A stretch of 64,000 nt of DNA, taken from the NCBI GenBank assembly GCA_965216135.1, contig CBDCFL010000020.1, positions 62,001 through 126,000 of the forward strand, written 5' to 3'. The stretch comes from CBDCFL01 sp965216135. Lineage in GTDB: Bacteria > Pseudomonadota > Alphaproteobacteria > Rhodobacterales > Rhodobacteraceae. Position 1 is the first letter of the stretch. Every line of letters starts with the position of its first letter. Below the pieces are notes generated by a model, which was not told the DNA's origin, ran no database searches, and was given only the letters and a program-made list of their open reading frames with translations. Both the position numbers and the translations under genes were made by a program. This document shows positions 34,286 to 43,747 of the stretch, piece after piece.

Positions 34286-34683
34286 CGCGGCCCCAGAACC
34301 GCAAGCACCCGGGCCAGTGCCGGAGCATCGACCGTCGCGTCGACAATCACCCGCGAGCGACCGCCCAGCACGATCTCCATCCGTCCATACATGGCGGAGA
34401 CGCCGCAGTCGCCTTCCTCCGCAAGAACCACGCCGGGCGGCGCGACAACCACCGGCACGAAGGTGCTGGAGCGGGTCTCCCCGTCCCGCTGCCGAAACTT
34501 ACGCCGCCAGTCGAACAGCAGATTGGCGTTGAGGTCGTTGCGCCGCGCCACCGCCGCCACCGTCGCGCCAGGCGCGTAGCTCTCCGCAACGATCCGACGC
34601 TTGTCGGCCTCGCTCCACCGCCGCGCCCGACGACGGGGGCCACCTTCCGCACCGCCGCTCGACCGAAATTCCTCGTTCGACAT
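34282..34683 (-). CDS. IS66 TnpA
   Basis: 133 residues from MSNEEFRSSGG. HTH segment RRWSEADKRRIVAESYAPGA and TVAAVARRNDLNANLLFDWR, then a variable C-terminus (MYGRMEIVLGGRSRVIVD). The transposase gene tnpC of this element is missing; only the left part is left after IS4 insertion. A TnpC fragment of this family is found at 18948. Confidence 0.88.
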   Translation of the reverse strand: MSNEEFRSSGGAEGGPRRRARRWSEADKRRIVAESYAPGATVAAVARRNDLNANLLFDWRRKFRQRDGETRSSTFVPVVVAPPGVVLAEEGDCGVSAMYGRMEIVLGGRSRVIVDATVDAPALARVLAVLGPR

Positions 34684-34814
34684 CCGCGATCGTCTCCACG
34701 TGGGCCACGGTGGACACCTGCCGCCCACCTCCGATCGCTCACACTCGCCGAAAGTCACCGAGCCGCACAGACTGTCCTCGCCGGATGCTCACCCATGACC
34801 AGCCGATGCCTGAT

Positions 34815-34964
34815 GGCTTCCATGTCGATCTTGCGCGGGCGACCGATACGGCGCGGCGGCGGCATGAAGGGGTCGATCAGCGCCCACTCGCGGTCGGTCA
34901 AGTCACTTGCGTAACGCGGGCAGTCGCGCCGATACTCACGGCGGGCGGTTTCGGTCCAGGGCAT
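34815..34964 (-). pseudogene. IS5-family transposase N-terminal remnant
   Basis: MPWTETARREYRRDCPRYAS, DLTDREWALIDPFMPPPRRI, GRPRKIDMEAIRH: the start of an IS1031-like IS5 transposase. It loses its frame near 34815, where the IS66 end probably lies. Only about 50 residues remain. Confidence 0.8.
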
Positions 34965-35044
34965 TTGTGGCTCCGTTCAGCTTCGCAACCGGACAGAATC
35001 ACAATCCCTTGAAACCGCTCAACTCTTTTCGGGTCAGGCTCTTA

Positions 35045-36015
35045 GTGTCCGTCCGGGGACTTTATGAGTCGGATGAATCGGTTATCCGGCGCGCCCCCTC
35101 TTGAAGAGCTGAATCAGCTGTGATTCTCTGGGGTGGTGAATTTGCTCTTGAGGTGCCCCATGTGGACTGCCGACAACCGCCCGCGCTACAACCGCGACAA
35201 ACTGCGTTATCCGAGCGACCTGACCGATGCGGAATGGGCGCATATCGAGCCGCTGATCCCGCCGGGCAAGCCCGGCGGCGGCAAACGGCGCGTCGCTATC
35301 CGCGAGGTGATCAACGGCGTGATGTACATTCTGAGCACCGGCTGCCAGTGGCGCGCGCTGCCCAAGGATTTGCCGCCCAGAAGCACCGTGCATGATTACC
35401 TCGGCCTGTGGAACTGGGACGGCACGCTGGATCGCATCCATCATGCGCTCTACCTCAAGTGCCGCGAGAAAGCCGCGCGCGAAGCCAGCCCCACGGCCTG
35501 CATCATCGACAGTCAGAGTGTGAAAAGCGCTGAAAAAGGGGGGCTCGCATCGACAGCCACGGCTTCGATGCCGGCAAGTTGATCAAGGGCAAGAAGCGGC
35601 ATGTTCTGGTCGATACGCAAGGCTTGCTGCTGCACGGCATCGTCACCGCCGCCGACGTTCAGGATCGCGACGGCGGTCTCGCGCTGCTGGCGACCTTGTT
35701 CGGTCTGTTTCCCTTTCTCGGGAAATTGTTCGCCGACAGCGCCTATCAGGGGCCGGTCTTTCACCGCGCCCTGGCCGGCATCCTGCCCGATCTCGAGACC
35801 GAGATCGTCAAGCGATCCGATCGGGTGAAGGGCTTCGTCGTCCAGCCCAGGCGTTGGGTGGTCGAACGCACCATCGCCTGGCTCAACCGCTGCCGCCGAC
35901 TGGCCAAGGACTGGGAGAACCTCAACCGCAACGCGCTCGCCTTCATCAAGCTCGCGTCCATTCGACTCATGCTCCGAAAACTCTGTAATCCTACATAAAG
36001 TCTCCGGACGGACTC
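35045..36015 (+). mobile_element. IS5-family (IS427-group) element, complete
   Basis: 971 bp. Inverted repeats of 22 bp (GTGTCCGTCCGGGGACTTTATG, 35045-35066; inverse at 35994-36015; two mismatches). TTA duplication at 35042-35044 and 36016-36018. It holds two overlapping transposase frames. Confidence 0.9.
35160..35998 (+). CDS. IS427-type transposase made by frameshifting
   Basis: The first frame (from 35160, MWTADNRPRYNRDKLRYPSD) covers the DUF4096-like N-terminus and ends in CIIDSQSVKSAEKGG. The second frame continues ARIDSHGFDAGKLIKGKKRH, DTQGLLLHG, LFADSAYQGPVF (Asp) and RRWVVERTIAWLNRCRRLAKD (Glu). The junction is the run AAAAAGGGGGG, a slippery site for a -1 shift, as known for this group. 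So one fused protein of about 279 residues is likely rather than a broken gene. Confidence 0.88.
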
Positions 36016-36063
36016 TTAGTGCGACTGGGCTCGAATTCTCTGCCCTTTCGAACGGGAGATTTG

Positions 36064-37236
36064 TCAGTCCCGCACCCTCTCCGCGGCGAAGGCGCCGATT
36101 ATGGCGCTGAGTTCCCCTCCTTCATTGTGGCGCTTGCTGAAAGCCCCTAGCGCCACATCGAAATCGTCCTGGTTGCCGCCGGCAGGCGACGTCGTGTCGT
36201 GGAATCCGCCTACAATCCAGTCATAACTCGCGCCAAACTCCTGTCGCTTGATTTCGGCAAAATACCATTCATGGCCGCGGTGGGAAAGGTTGTCTATGTC
36301 GACATTGCGAAACCCGAAACTTCCGGGAACGTCCGCCCGCACTTGGCCGGTGGCGGCGTCAACGACATCCGTGAAGCTGAGTTCGATAGAGCCTTTCCTG
36401 TTCCCTAGGGGAGTCAGCGAGGTCACCGTCACGAGCGCGTCTCCCTGAACGAAAGCGCCCGACAGCGTGTCCCGACCGACCATCACCCCGCTCCAAGTCG
36501 CGCTGCCATTGAGGTCGGCAGGAAGATTGGCCGCGTCCCGCGTCGGATACTCGCCAAATCCGGCCGCATAGGTGCTCTGGCCGTTGGAGTGAACAAAGAA
36601 CACGTATTCAGGCTCGCCGCTGCTGTCTTCGCCCCAAGCCCCCCAAGTGTTCCAGCCCTCGGGCTCGGCCGAGACCAGCGGCTGCTGACCCTCGGCCCTG
36701 AAATAAAGGACGGGGGCATTGCTCAGGAAATCCGGAGCATTTGCCTGGGTGCTTACGACCTGCTCGAAGCTGCCGGAAGAACCGAGGCCGTCGAAATAGG
36801 GAACGTCCCAATTGATCACAACAGAACCAAAAATGCACCTGTTGCCTTCAATGCAAAGCGGCGAGTTATTTGCGCTGCTGTTGTTTCCGTTCGGGTTATA
36901 AACGCGAGTCGCATCCACACCCGCCGGGGGCTTGCCGGGATCGAGGTCGCAGCCGTCGGTCTGGCCCGGACGGCAATTGCGGGTGTGAGCGGCGTCCCAA
37001 ATCGCGTTCCGGTCGTCCAGGACATCCTGAAGCTTCGCCGCCGTGGTGGTGAGTGCCCCGAGCTGTTGGCTCTGCGGCGGTGGCGGCTGTTGGCTCTGCG
37101 GCGGTGGCGGCTGTTGGCTCTGCGGCGGTGGCGGCTGTTGGTTCTGCGGCCGATCGTAGGTCATTGGACGCACGCCGGATCCGCCACCGCAAGCCACCAG
37201 AGCCGCGATCATCGCCAGCAGGATCGCCCGCGCCAT
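36064..37236 (-). CDS. Lipoprotein with Pro/Gln repeats, TbpB-like barrel domain
   Basis: 390 residues from the ATG giving MARAILLAMIAALVACGGGS, a lipoprotein signal with lipobox LVAC (Cys 16). Three copies of QQPPPPQS follow (about 30-60), as a flexible linker. The remainder has short conserved strands: NGSATWSGVMVGRD, GSIELSFTDVVDAATG, EWYFAEIKRQEFGASYDWIVGGF and a C-terminal ELSAIIGAFAAERVRD. This fits the small beta-barrel of transferrin-binding-protein-like surface lipoproteins. No transport partner is adjacent. The assignment is moderate. Confidence 0.65.
   Translation of the reverse strand: MARAILLAMIAALVACGGGSGVRPMTYDRPQNQQPPPPQSQQPPPPQSQQPPPPQSQQLGALTTTAAKLQDVLDDRNAIWDAAHTRNCRPGQTDGCDLDPGKPPAGVDATRVYNPNGNNSSANNSPLCIEGNRCIFGSVVINWDVPYFDGLGSSGSFEQVVSTQANAPDFLSNAPVLYFRAEGQQPLVSAEPEGWNTWGAWGEDSSGEPEYVFFVHSNGQSTYAAGFGEYPTRDAANLPADLNGSATWSGVMVGRDTLSGAFVQGDALVTVTSLTPLGNRKGSIELSFTDVVDAATGQVRADVPGSFGFRNVDIDNLSHRGHEWYFAEIKRQEFGASYDWIVGGFHDTTSPAGGNQDDFDVALGAFSKRHNEGGELSAIIGAFAAERVRD
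37063..37150 (-). repeat. 24-bp tandem repeat coding QQPPPPQS
   Basis: Three full copies and part of a fourth of a 24-bp unit rich in GGCGGTGGCGGCTGTTGG. In frame in the lipoprotein gene, so copy-number change would alter only linker length. Confidence 0.85.
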
Positions 37237-37249
37237 CAACGCCCGACAC

Positions 37250-37760
37250 ACCTTCACACCCTGAGCGGTTCCCGGACCGGCGAGCCGCCAGCCCGCACCG
37301 ATGCTGGTGCCGTGCTCGGCACCGTCTGCGCTGCCGGTCCACTCGCGCCGCGTCCCTTCGAGCCCGAACTCGGGTACCGCCGTGAAGCGGTCGTCGAGGA
37401 CGCCGAGATCGTAGCCGAGCTTCAGGTCGAGGCGGCGTGCGGAGAGCTCGTTGTCCTCCGCAGCGCCGAGCCCCGCGAGCGACCGGCGCTCAAGCAGCGC
37501 GTCCGCACCGCCCTCGCCTGGTGCTCCGACCGACTGGGTGACGCTGAGCGAGAGCCCGCGCTCGGTGTCGGACGCCGGGTCGAACCGGGCGTCCCGGACA
37601 CACCACCCTTGCAAACGCCGCTCGCGTCGTGGGTGAGCAGCGCGCGCGTGCGAATCTCCGCGGTAAACCCCCGCGCTTGGTCGGAGAGGCTCAAGCCCGC
37701 TCGGATGTCCGCCCCGAAGCCGGTCTCCGCATCGCCCCCGTCGCGGGACATCGGTGAAAC
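37250..37760 (-). pseudogene. Autotransporter-type beta-barrel remnant
   Basis: Two frames give pieces of the same repetitive barrel. MRFTDVSRDGGDAETGFGAD / IRAGLSLSDQARGFTAEIR is in one frame. FDPASDTERGLSLSVTQSVG, ADALLERRSLAGLGAAEDNE and LGYDLGVLDDRFTAVPEFGL are in another, implying a frame change near 37600. Such Asp/Gly-rich barrel sequences end autotransporters in this bacterial group. No passenger domain is found. It stops just before the lipoprotein signal. Confidence 0.65.
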
Positions 37761-38017
37761 GCATCGACAAGCCTCCGTCTTGGATTCGGGGAACCGGAGA
37801 GATCGGGCGTCGGTGCGCTGATTTCGACTCTTCGGGCCGCAACCGCGGGGTCGCCCCAGAAGCCGCAAAGAGCCCGCCTGAAGTTGCGCCCGCCGAAGCC
37901 CTGTGCGTTCAAGCCGCGTCCAGTGACACCATGCCGCCAATGGTCAGGCCTCCTTCCGGCCGAACGCCCGGGCGGATCCCCAGCTTACGCTCCTCGCGCG
38001 ATCCTACGGTAGATTAA

Positions 38018-38681
38018 GGCTCTGTTGCAAAGTCTGTCAATCGGCGGTAGTGCATCAGTTTGAATTCATATTTTTGTAGGGACCGCGCGGGCCGGGCTTC
38101 GGGGCGCGTTCGTCCATGATCTGCACCAAGTCTTCCATATCCCAAAGCGTGTTGCTCAAACCGGCTTCCATCGCCGGGGTGACGCGAAGCGTCTTGTGGA
38201 TGCGAATGAAATTGTACCAAACGGTATAGAGCGCCACCATGTGCATGTGGTTCTCGAATTTCTTAGAGAACGCGTTGGTCAGTCGGGTGAAGCGGCGCAT
38301 GTGCATCCGCATCGTAAGGTTCTGGCGCTCAACGTGGGACGTGCTGACTGCCTTCGGGTCGGGATTGCCCTCAACGCGGCGCTTGCGCGCTCCGACACAG
38401 GTAGCCGGGCTATAGCGCCGCTGGCCTTCGGGAGCCTCGCCGTACATCTTCACAAGCTGGGCGTAGTCCACATCGCCGCCGAACGCGCCCTCAACAGCTT
38501 CCAGATATGCCTTGTGGCCGTCAGTGGTAAGCTGGACCCGGTTCGCCAGCCGGCTGCGCAGGTCGTCCATGAATTCAATTGCATATTCGCTGTCGCGACC
38601 ACCGACCAGCCAAGACACGATCAGCTTGCTGTCGCTGTCCAGTGCGGTCCATGTCCATGTGTCGCCAGCTTCCGCAGGCGC
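38018..38681 (-). pseudogene. IS1-family element and transposase remnant
   Basis: The left end is GGCTCTGTTGCAAAGTCTG (38018). Coding 38055-38681 is the C-terminal two thirds of an IS1-like transposase: TWTALDSDSKLIVSWLVGGR (first Asp), QLTTDGHKAYLEAVEGAFGG (second Asp), STSHVERQNLTMRMHMRRFT (Glu) and HKTLRVTPAMEAGLS. The N-terminus is removed by the IS3 element beginning at 38682. Confidence 0.88.
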
Positions 38682-39217
38682 TGTCCGTCGTCAGATTAAA
38701 TGGGCCAATAGGGTTGGTCTCGTAGCGGAGGCTCTGGCTCTCTCTGATTGATGTTAGGCTGCGTGGCGCTGGTGCGCCAGTCGTCGCTTTTCGATGGTTT
38801 GTTTCTTGATGCTCTTCCTTCGTTTGATGATGGCCTTGTCCCGTCCGAAGTAGACGTCGGCGGGCGTGAGGTTGCCAAGGCTCTCGTGGTAGCGCCGGTG
38901 ATTGTAGTGCTCCACGAAGGCGCCGACCTGCGCTTCCAGGTCTCCCGGCAGGTAGTAGTTTTCGAGCAGGATGCGGTTCTTCAGGGTCTGAGCGCGGCCG
39001 TGCCAGCGCTCGATCTTGCTCTGGACGGTGAGGATGGTTCGGTGCGCCGCGGACGTGATCCATACCCTGGTCCTCGAGCCAGTCCGCGAGATTGCCGGCG
39101 ATGTAGGACGAGCCGTTGTCTGCGAGCAACCGAGGCTTGTGAACGACCTCGGCCCGATTGCAGCCCGATGCCTCGAGGGCCAGCATGAGGGTCTCGGTCA
39201 CGGCGTCCGCCCGCTGG
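38682..39217 (-). pseudogene. IS3-family element A, OrfB 3' part, degenerate
   Basis: Starts with the terminal repeat TGTCCGTCGTCAGATT. Encodes the second half of OrfB (RLLADNGSSYIAGNLADWL ... ENYYLPGDLEAQVGAFVEHY), but in more than one frame. Compared with copy B (40089) there are small insertions and changes near 38990-39050 that break it. It ends at about 39217 where IS256 sequence starts. Confidence 0.85.
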
Positions 39218-40087
39218 TCAGGCAGCTTCCTTTATGTTCGTCAGCGATGATCAGCTTTACCCCGCGCAGGCCGCGATCGGCCAGAGCGCGCAGGAATTCG
39301 TCCCAGAACACCTCGGCTTCGCTGGGTTGGATGGCGATGCCCAGAACCTCGCGCCGCCCGTCGGTGTTGACCGCAACCGCCACTATGGCTGCCACGCTGA
39401 CGATCCGTCCCGAACGCCGCACCTTGATGTAGGTGGCGTCCAGCCAGAGATAGGGCCATTCGCCCTCCAGTGGCCGGTCAAGGAAGGCGTCAACGCGTTC
39501 GTCGATCTCCACGCACAGGCGGGATACCTGGCTCTTGGAGACGCCCGTCATGCCCATGGTCTTGACCAGATCATCCACTGATCGCGTTGAGACGCCCTGA
39601 ATGTAGGCTTCCTGGATCACCGCGGTCATTGCTTTCTCCGAGGCCCGGCGTGGTTCCGGAAACTCCGGGAAATACGTCCCCTTGCGCAGTTTCGGGATCT
39701 GAACATCAACGGTCCCGGCGCGGGTTTCCCATCGGCGCGGGCGATATCCGTTCCGGTGGTTCACCCGCCCGGCCGAGCGTTCATGCACCCCGGCACCGCA
39801 CAGCTGATCCACATCCAGTGCCATCAACCGGTCGGCAACAAAACCCAGCATCTCGGCCAAAATCTGATGATCGGCGGTCTCGGAAAGAAGCGCCTTCAGC
39901 GCGGCGGTTTCTGATATCGTGTCCTTGGTCATGGGTGATCTCCTCGATCGGTAGGTCAGGTTGCAACCCAAACCCTACCGGAGAACGTCCATGGCCGCCC
40001 AGCAACCCGCGCGGACTTCGCCCGAGCTACGCGAGGCTCCACTCAGCCCGCGCTAACGTCGGAATTACACCACGTCCGGGGGCACTA
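39218..40087 (-). mobile_element. IS256-family element, truncated on the left
   Basis: The right end has the IS256-like terminal sequence GTCGGAATTACACCACGTCC followed by GGGGGCACTAC (about 40055-40087). The transposase is cut at 39232. It lies between two copies of the same IS3 segment. Confidence 0.82.
39232..39932 (-). pseudogene. IS256-family (Mutator-type) transposase, C-terminally truncated
   Basis: From MTKDTISETAALKALLSETA the normal N-terminal half is present: HRNGYRPRRWETRAGTVDVQ, VPKLRKG-type IPKLRKGTYFPEFPEPRR and LWLDATYIKVRRSGRIVSVA (first Asp). It ends at GVKLIIADEHKG, exactly at the second aspartate. The remaining 150 or so residues, with the catalytic glutamate, are missing. 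Confidence 0.9.
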
Positions 40088-40088
40088 C

Positions 40089-40663
40089 CGACGTCGGCGG
40101 GCGTGAGGTTGCCAAGGCTCTCGTGGTAGCGCCGGTGATTGTAGTGCTCCACGAAGGCGCCGACCTGCGCTTCCAGGTCTCCCGGCAGGTAGTAGTTTTC
40201 GAGCAGGATGCGGTTCTTCAGGGTCTGATGCCAGCGCTCGATCTTGCTCTGGGTCTGAGGATGGTTCGGTGCGCCGCGGACGTGATCCATACCCTGGTCC
40301 TCGAGCCAGTCCGCGAGATCGCCGGCGATGTAGGACGAGCCGTTGTCTGAGAGCAACCGAGGCTTGTGAACGACCTCGGCCCGATTGCAGCCCGATGCCT
40401 CGAGGGCCAGCATGAGGGTCTCGGTCACATCGTCCGCCCGCATGGTGGTGCACAGCTTCCAGGCGATGATGTAACGCGAGAAGTCGTCGAGGATGGTCGA
40501 CAGATAGAACCAGCCCCAGCCGATCACCTTGAGGTAGGTGAAGTCGGTCTGCCACATCTGGTTGATGGCCGTCGTTTTGTCCGTGAACTCGTCGGCAGCC
40601 TTGATCACCACGTACTCCGGCGCGGTGATCAGATCAGCTTCCTTCAGAAAGCGGTAAGCCGAT
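40089..40663 (-). pseudogene. IS3-family element B, OrfB fragment
   Basis: A second copy of the IS3 OrfB: EADLITAPEYVVIKAADEFT, NQMWQTDFTYLKVIGWGWFY, RLLSDNGSSYIAGDLADWLE and HPQTQSKIERWHQTLKNRI, so all three catalytic residues are present. The N-terminus is removed by the IS21 end at 40664 and the last 50 or so residues by the IS256 junction. It is almost identical to element A over 40089-40435. Confidence 0.88.
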
Positions 40664-40724
40664 TGCGTATTCCGGGGTATCCGGCCGGTCATTCCGACGA
40701 CATCCGGCCACCTAAACCGGGGTA

Positions 40725-40796
40725 TCCGGCCACCCTTGTTTAGCGGCTTTGAGGCCTAGGTCCGGCCACCCTTGTTTAGCGGCTTTGAGGCCTAGG
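40725..40796. repeat. Perfect 36-bp tandem duplication in the IS21 left end
   Basis: The unit TCCGGCCACCCTTGTTTAGC... is present twice without any spacer (40725-40760 and 40761-40796). Each copy includes one ATCCGGCCAC-like motif, so the number of IstA sites has been raised. Confidence 0.92.
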
Positions 40797-40807
40797 TTTT
40801 TTGGCTA

Positions 40808-41566
40808 TCAGTTTTGGGCGTTTTCGTCACCTGTTTTGAGGTTGGTTTTTCGCATGCTTTGGCCGTCCAGTTCGATGCGATAGGCATTGTGGACGAGACG
40901 GTCGAGAATGGCGTCAGCGAAGGTAGGCTCTCCGATCACGTCGTGCCATGCATCGATGGGCAGCTGGCTGGTGATCAGAGTTGATCCGGCGTCATATCTG
41001 TCTTCGACAATTTCCATCAGATCACGGCGCTGGCTTGCGTCGAGGCGATCTGGCCCCCAGTCATCCAGGATCAGTAATTGGGTTTTGGTGAGATTTTTGA
41101 ACAGGCGCGGGAAGCGCCCGTCCCCGTGGGCCAGTTCGAGTTCATCAAACAGACGCGGCATACGTTTGTAGAGCACGGTGATCCCGTCTCGACAGGCGGC
41201 TTGAGCCAGCGCACAGGCCAGCCAGGTTTTGCCCACGCCACAGGGGCCAGTGATCATCAGGTTGCGCTTATGTTTGATCCAGCGCCCGGTCAGCATCTGC
41301 TGGAACAGGGCTTTGTCCAGCCCCCGCCGGGTTTTGTAATCCACGTCCTCGGGAACGGCACCACCATGGCGCAGCTTTGCGGCGCGCATGCGGCTTTCAA
41401 ACCTCTTGGTCTCCCGGCTACTGCTTTCTCTGTCGACCAACAACCCCAGCCATTCAGCGTGGGTCAGATCGGCGGTGCCGTCCTGCGATTGCATCTCGGC
41501 GAAGGCTTCTGCCATGCCGTCGAGTCGGAGTGTTTTGAGCTGATCCAGCGTTGGATGATCAAGCAT
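40808..41566 (-). CDS. istB: IS21 helper ATPase IstB
   Basis: 252 residues. MLDHPTLDQLKTLRLDGMAE, Walker A ITGPCGVGKTWLACAL, Walker B LLILDDWGPDRLDASQ, sensor LITSQLPIDAWHDVIGEPTF. Full length and intact. It follows istA by 12 bp. Confidence 0.95.
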   Translation of the reverse strand: MLDHPTLDQLKTLRLDGMAEAFAEMQSQDGTADLTHAEWLGLLVDRESSSRETKRFESRMRAAKLRHGGAVPEDVDYKTRRGLDKALFQQMLTGRWIKHKRNLMITGPCGVGKTWLACALAQAACRDGITVLYKRMPRLFDELELAHGDGRFPRLFKNLTKTQLLILDDWGPDRLDASQRRDLMEIVEDRYDAGSTLITSQLPIDAWHDVIGEPTFADAILDRLVHNAYRIELDGQSMRKTNLKTGDENAQN

Positions 41567-42587
41567 GTCTTGTCCTCTTCAATGGAAGTAATCCGCGCCA
41601 CGGATATTGGGGTGGGTGATCGCAGGCTCGTCCGTGGCGCGGGTGCGAGGTTTGCGATCGAGACCATTCTTGAGAATGGACTGCAGCGATGTGTAGGACC
41701 GGGCATTGATCTCCAGGGCACGACCACAAGCAGCATCCAGGCGATCGCGCCCGAAGGTCTTGGCCAATCGCAACACTCCCAGGCAACTGCGATATCCCTG
41801 CTCCGGGTGCCGCCGCTGGCGCATGATCACATCGACAAAGGTTTCGACATTTGGGCCGATCAGCACGGCTTGTCGCCTGATGCGCTCTGGTGTCCAGTCT
41901 TCACTGAACCGATGATGTGCGGGCATGTGGTCACGGTGGGTGGAGTGCTGGCGGTTGCCTGAAGTTCTGGCATGGGATGCAACGCGTTGCCCTTTAAAAT
42001 ATACCTCAACCGTGCGTGCGGTGATCCGCGCCCATAGCTTTTGCTTCAGCAATTGATGCGGCACCGAGTAATAGTGGCGGCCAATATCGACATGGTAATC
42101 AAGGCCCGCGCGACACTGCTTCCATTCAGCATAAACATAAGATGCCAAGGGCAATGGCTTGAGCGCCGGGCGATCCAGACGTTCAAACAGATCACGGCGG
42201 CTGGCACCAAGATGGCGGGTGACCTTGCCATTGAGCTGATCGAGCAACGGCCGGATGGCGGCGTTCACTTCATCAAGCCCAAAGAAGCGCTGATTGCGCA
42301 GCCGCGCCAAAATCCAGCGCTCGGCCAGCAAAACAGCCGCCTCGACCTTTGCCTTGTCTTTGGGCTTCTTAGGGCGCGCCGGAACAATGGCCGTGTCGTA
42401 ATGACTGGCCATATCACCATAGGTGCGATTGATCGCAGGATCGTAAAAACAGGCCTTGGTGACGCCCGCCTTGAGATTGTCCGAGACCAACTGTGCTGTC
42501 ACGCCGCCGAAGAACTCAAAGGCGCGCACATGACTGGATGTCCAATCCGACAGGCTCTGCGTCCAGCTGGCTTCGACATAGGTGTAA

Positions 42588-43747
42588 TACCAACGGCCCC
42601 CAGATTTGACTCAAGGGGATTCCCACGAGCGGCGTGATCTGATTCAGTGGCATCAAGGCAAGGGAGGCTTTGATGGCAGTAAGGATTACGCGCAAAGACA
42701 AGTCCGCAGGCGAGCTTCGCCAGGAAGCGGCGCGGTGCCGGGATGGGAAAGCGGCGCGACGGATGTTGGCGATTGCCCTGGTTCTGGATGGGGTTGACCG
42801 CAAGACGGCGGCAGAAAACTGCGGCATGGATCGGCAGACGCTGCGGGATTGGGCCCACCGTTACAATGCGGAGGGCGTGTCGGGCCTGTTCAACCGTCGC
42901 CCGCCGGATCCACCCTGTCTGCTGAGCGCGGCACAGAAGGAGGAGTTGGCGGAAATGGTTCGGGCGGGTCCCGACCCCGAAACCGATGGGGTTGTGCGCT
43001 GGCGGCGCATTGATCTGAAACGCAAGATCGAAGAGCGCTTCGGCGTCACCATGCATGAGCGAACTGTTGGCAAACAATTGGCAAGCCTGGGCTTTCGGCG
43101 TCTGTCGGTGCGCCCGCAGCATCCGAAATCCGACCCGGATGCACAGGAGGCTTTTAAAAAAACTTCGCCGCAGAGGTAGAAGCAGCCTTGCCGGAAACAG
43201 CCCGCAGCAAGCCCCTGGAGATATGGTTTCAGGATGAAGCGCGGGTTGGCCAGCAGGGCACGCTCACCCGTATCTGGGCCGAGCGTGGAACACGCCCCCG
43301 TGCCCCGCGCGACACCCGCTATATCTGGAGCTACATTTTCGGCGCCGTCTGCCCGGAACGGGCTGAAGCGGCCGCTCTGATCATGCCACATGCCGACACA
43401 CAGGCCATGAGCGCGCATCTCGCCGAGATCGCTAAAACCGTCGCATCGGGCGCACATGCCCTTCTCATTCTGGATGGCGCTGGCTGGCACGGTTCGGCAG
43501 AGCTGGAGGTACCCGACAACATCACCCTGCTCAAACTCCCGCCCTATTCCCCTGAACTCAACCCGATGGAAAATGTGTGGGCTTATCTGCGTGCCAACAA
43601 GCTCGCCATATCCGTCTTCGACAATTATGAGCAGATCGTCGACAGGTGTTGCGAAGCATGGAACTTCTTTGCAAACGACAAAACCGCAATCACGTCAATC
43701 ACTACCAGACAATGGGCCAAAACGGTCAACGACTAGGGCCGTTGGTA
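42588..43747 (+). mobile_element. IS630-family element
   Basis: 1160 bp with 12-bp perfect inverted repeats TACCAACGGCCC / GGGCCGTTGGTA. It is flanked by TAA (42585-42587 and 43748-43750), consistent with the TA-target preference of the family. Confidence 0.92.
42670..43736 (+). CDS. IS630-family transposase, two frames joined by a slippery A7
   Basis: Frame 1 (42670-43179) has the HTH part: AARRMLAIALVLDGVDRKTA, RQTLRDWAHRYNAEGVSGLF. Frame 2 (to 43736) has the DDE core: LEIWFQDEARVGQQGTLTRI (Asp), LLILDGAGWHGSAELEVPDN (Asp) and LLKLPPYSPELNPMENVWAY (Glu). The frames overlap at TTTTAAAAAAAC near 43157-43166. A -1 slip joins AFKK to NFAAEVEAALPE, giving about 355 residues. Programmed frameshifting at A-runs is known in this family, so I call it functional. 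Confidence 0.9.

Noticed and set aside
35560..35600. Broken IS5 transposase
   Set aside because: The frame break is at a run of A5G6 with the two halves overlapping as in known frameshifted IS427-type genes, and the ends are intact.
37063..37150. CRISPR-like array
   Set aside because: The repeats have no spacers, are in frame in a lipoprotein gene and encode QQPPPPQS.
36589..37821. A 410-codon open frame on the plus strand with Leu/Arg repeats
   Set aside because: Antisense to the lipoprotein and its 24-bp repeats; the repeat reads LALRRWRL only because of the opposite strand.
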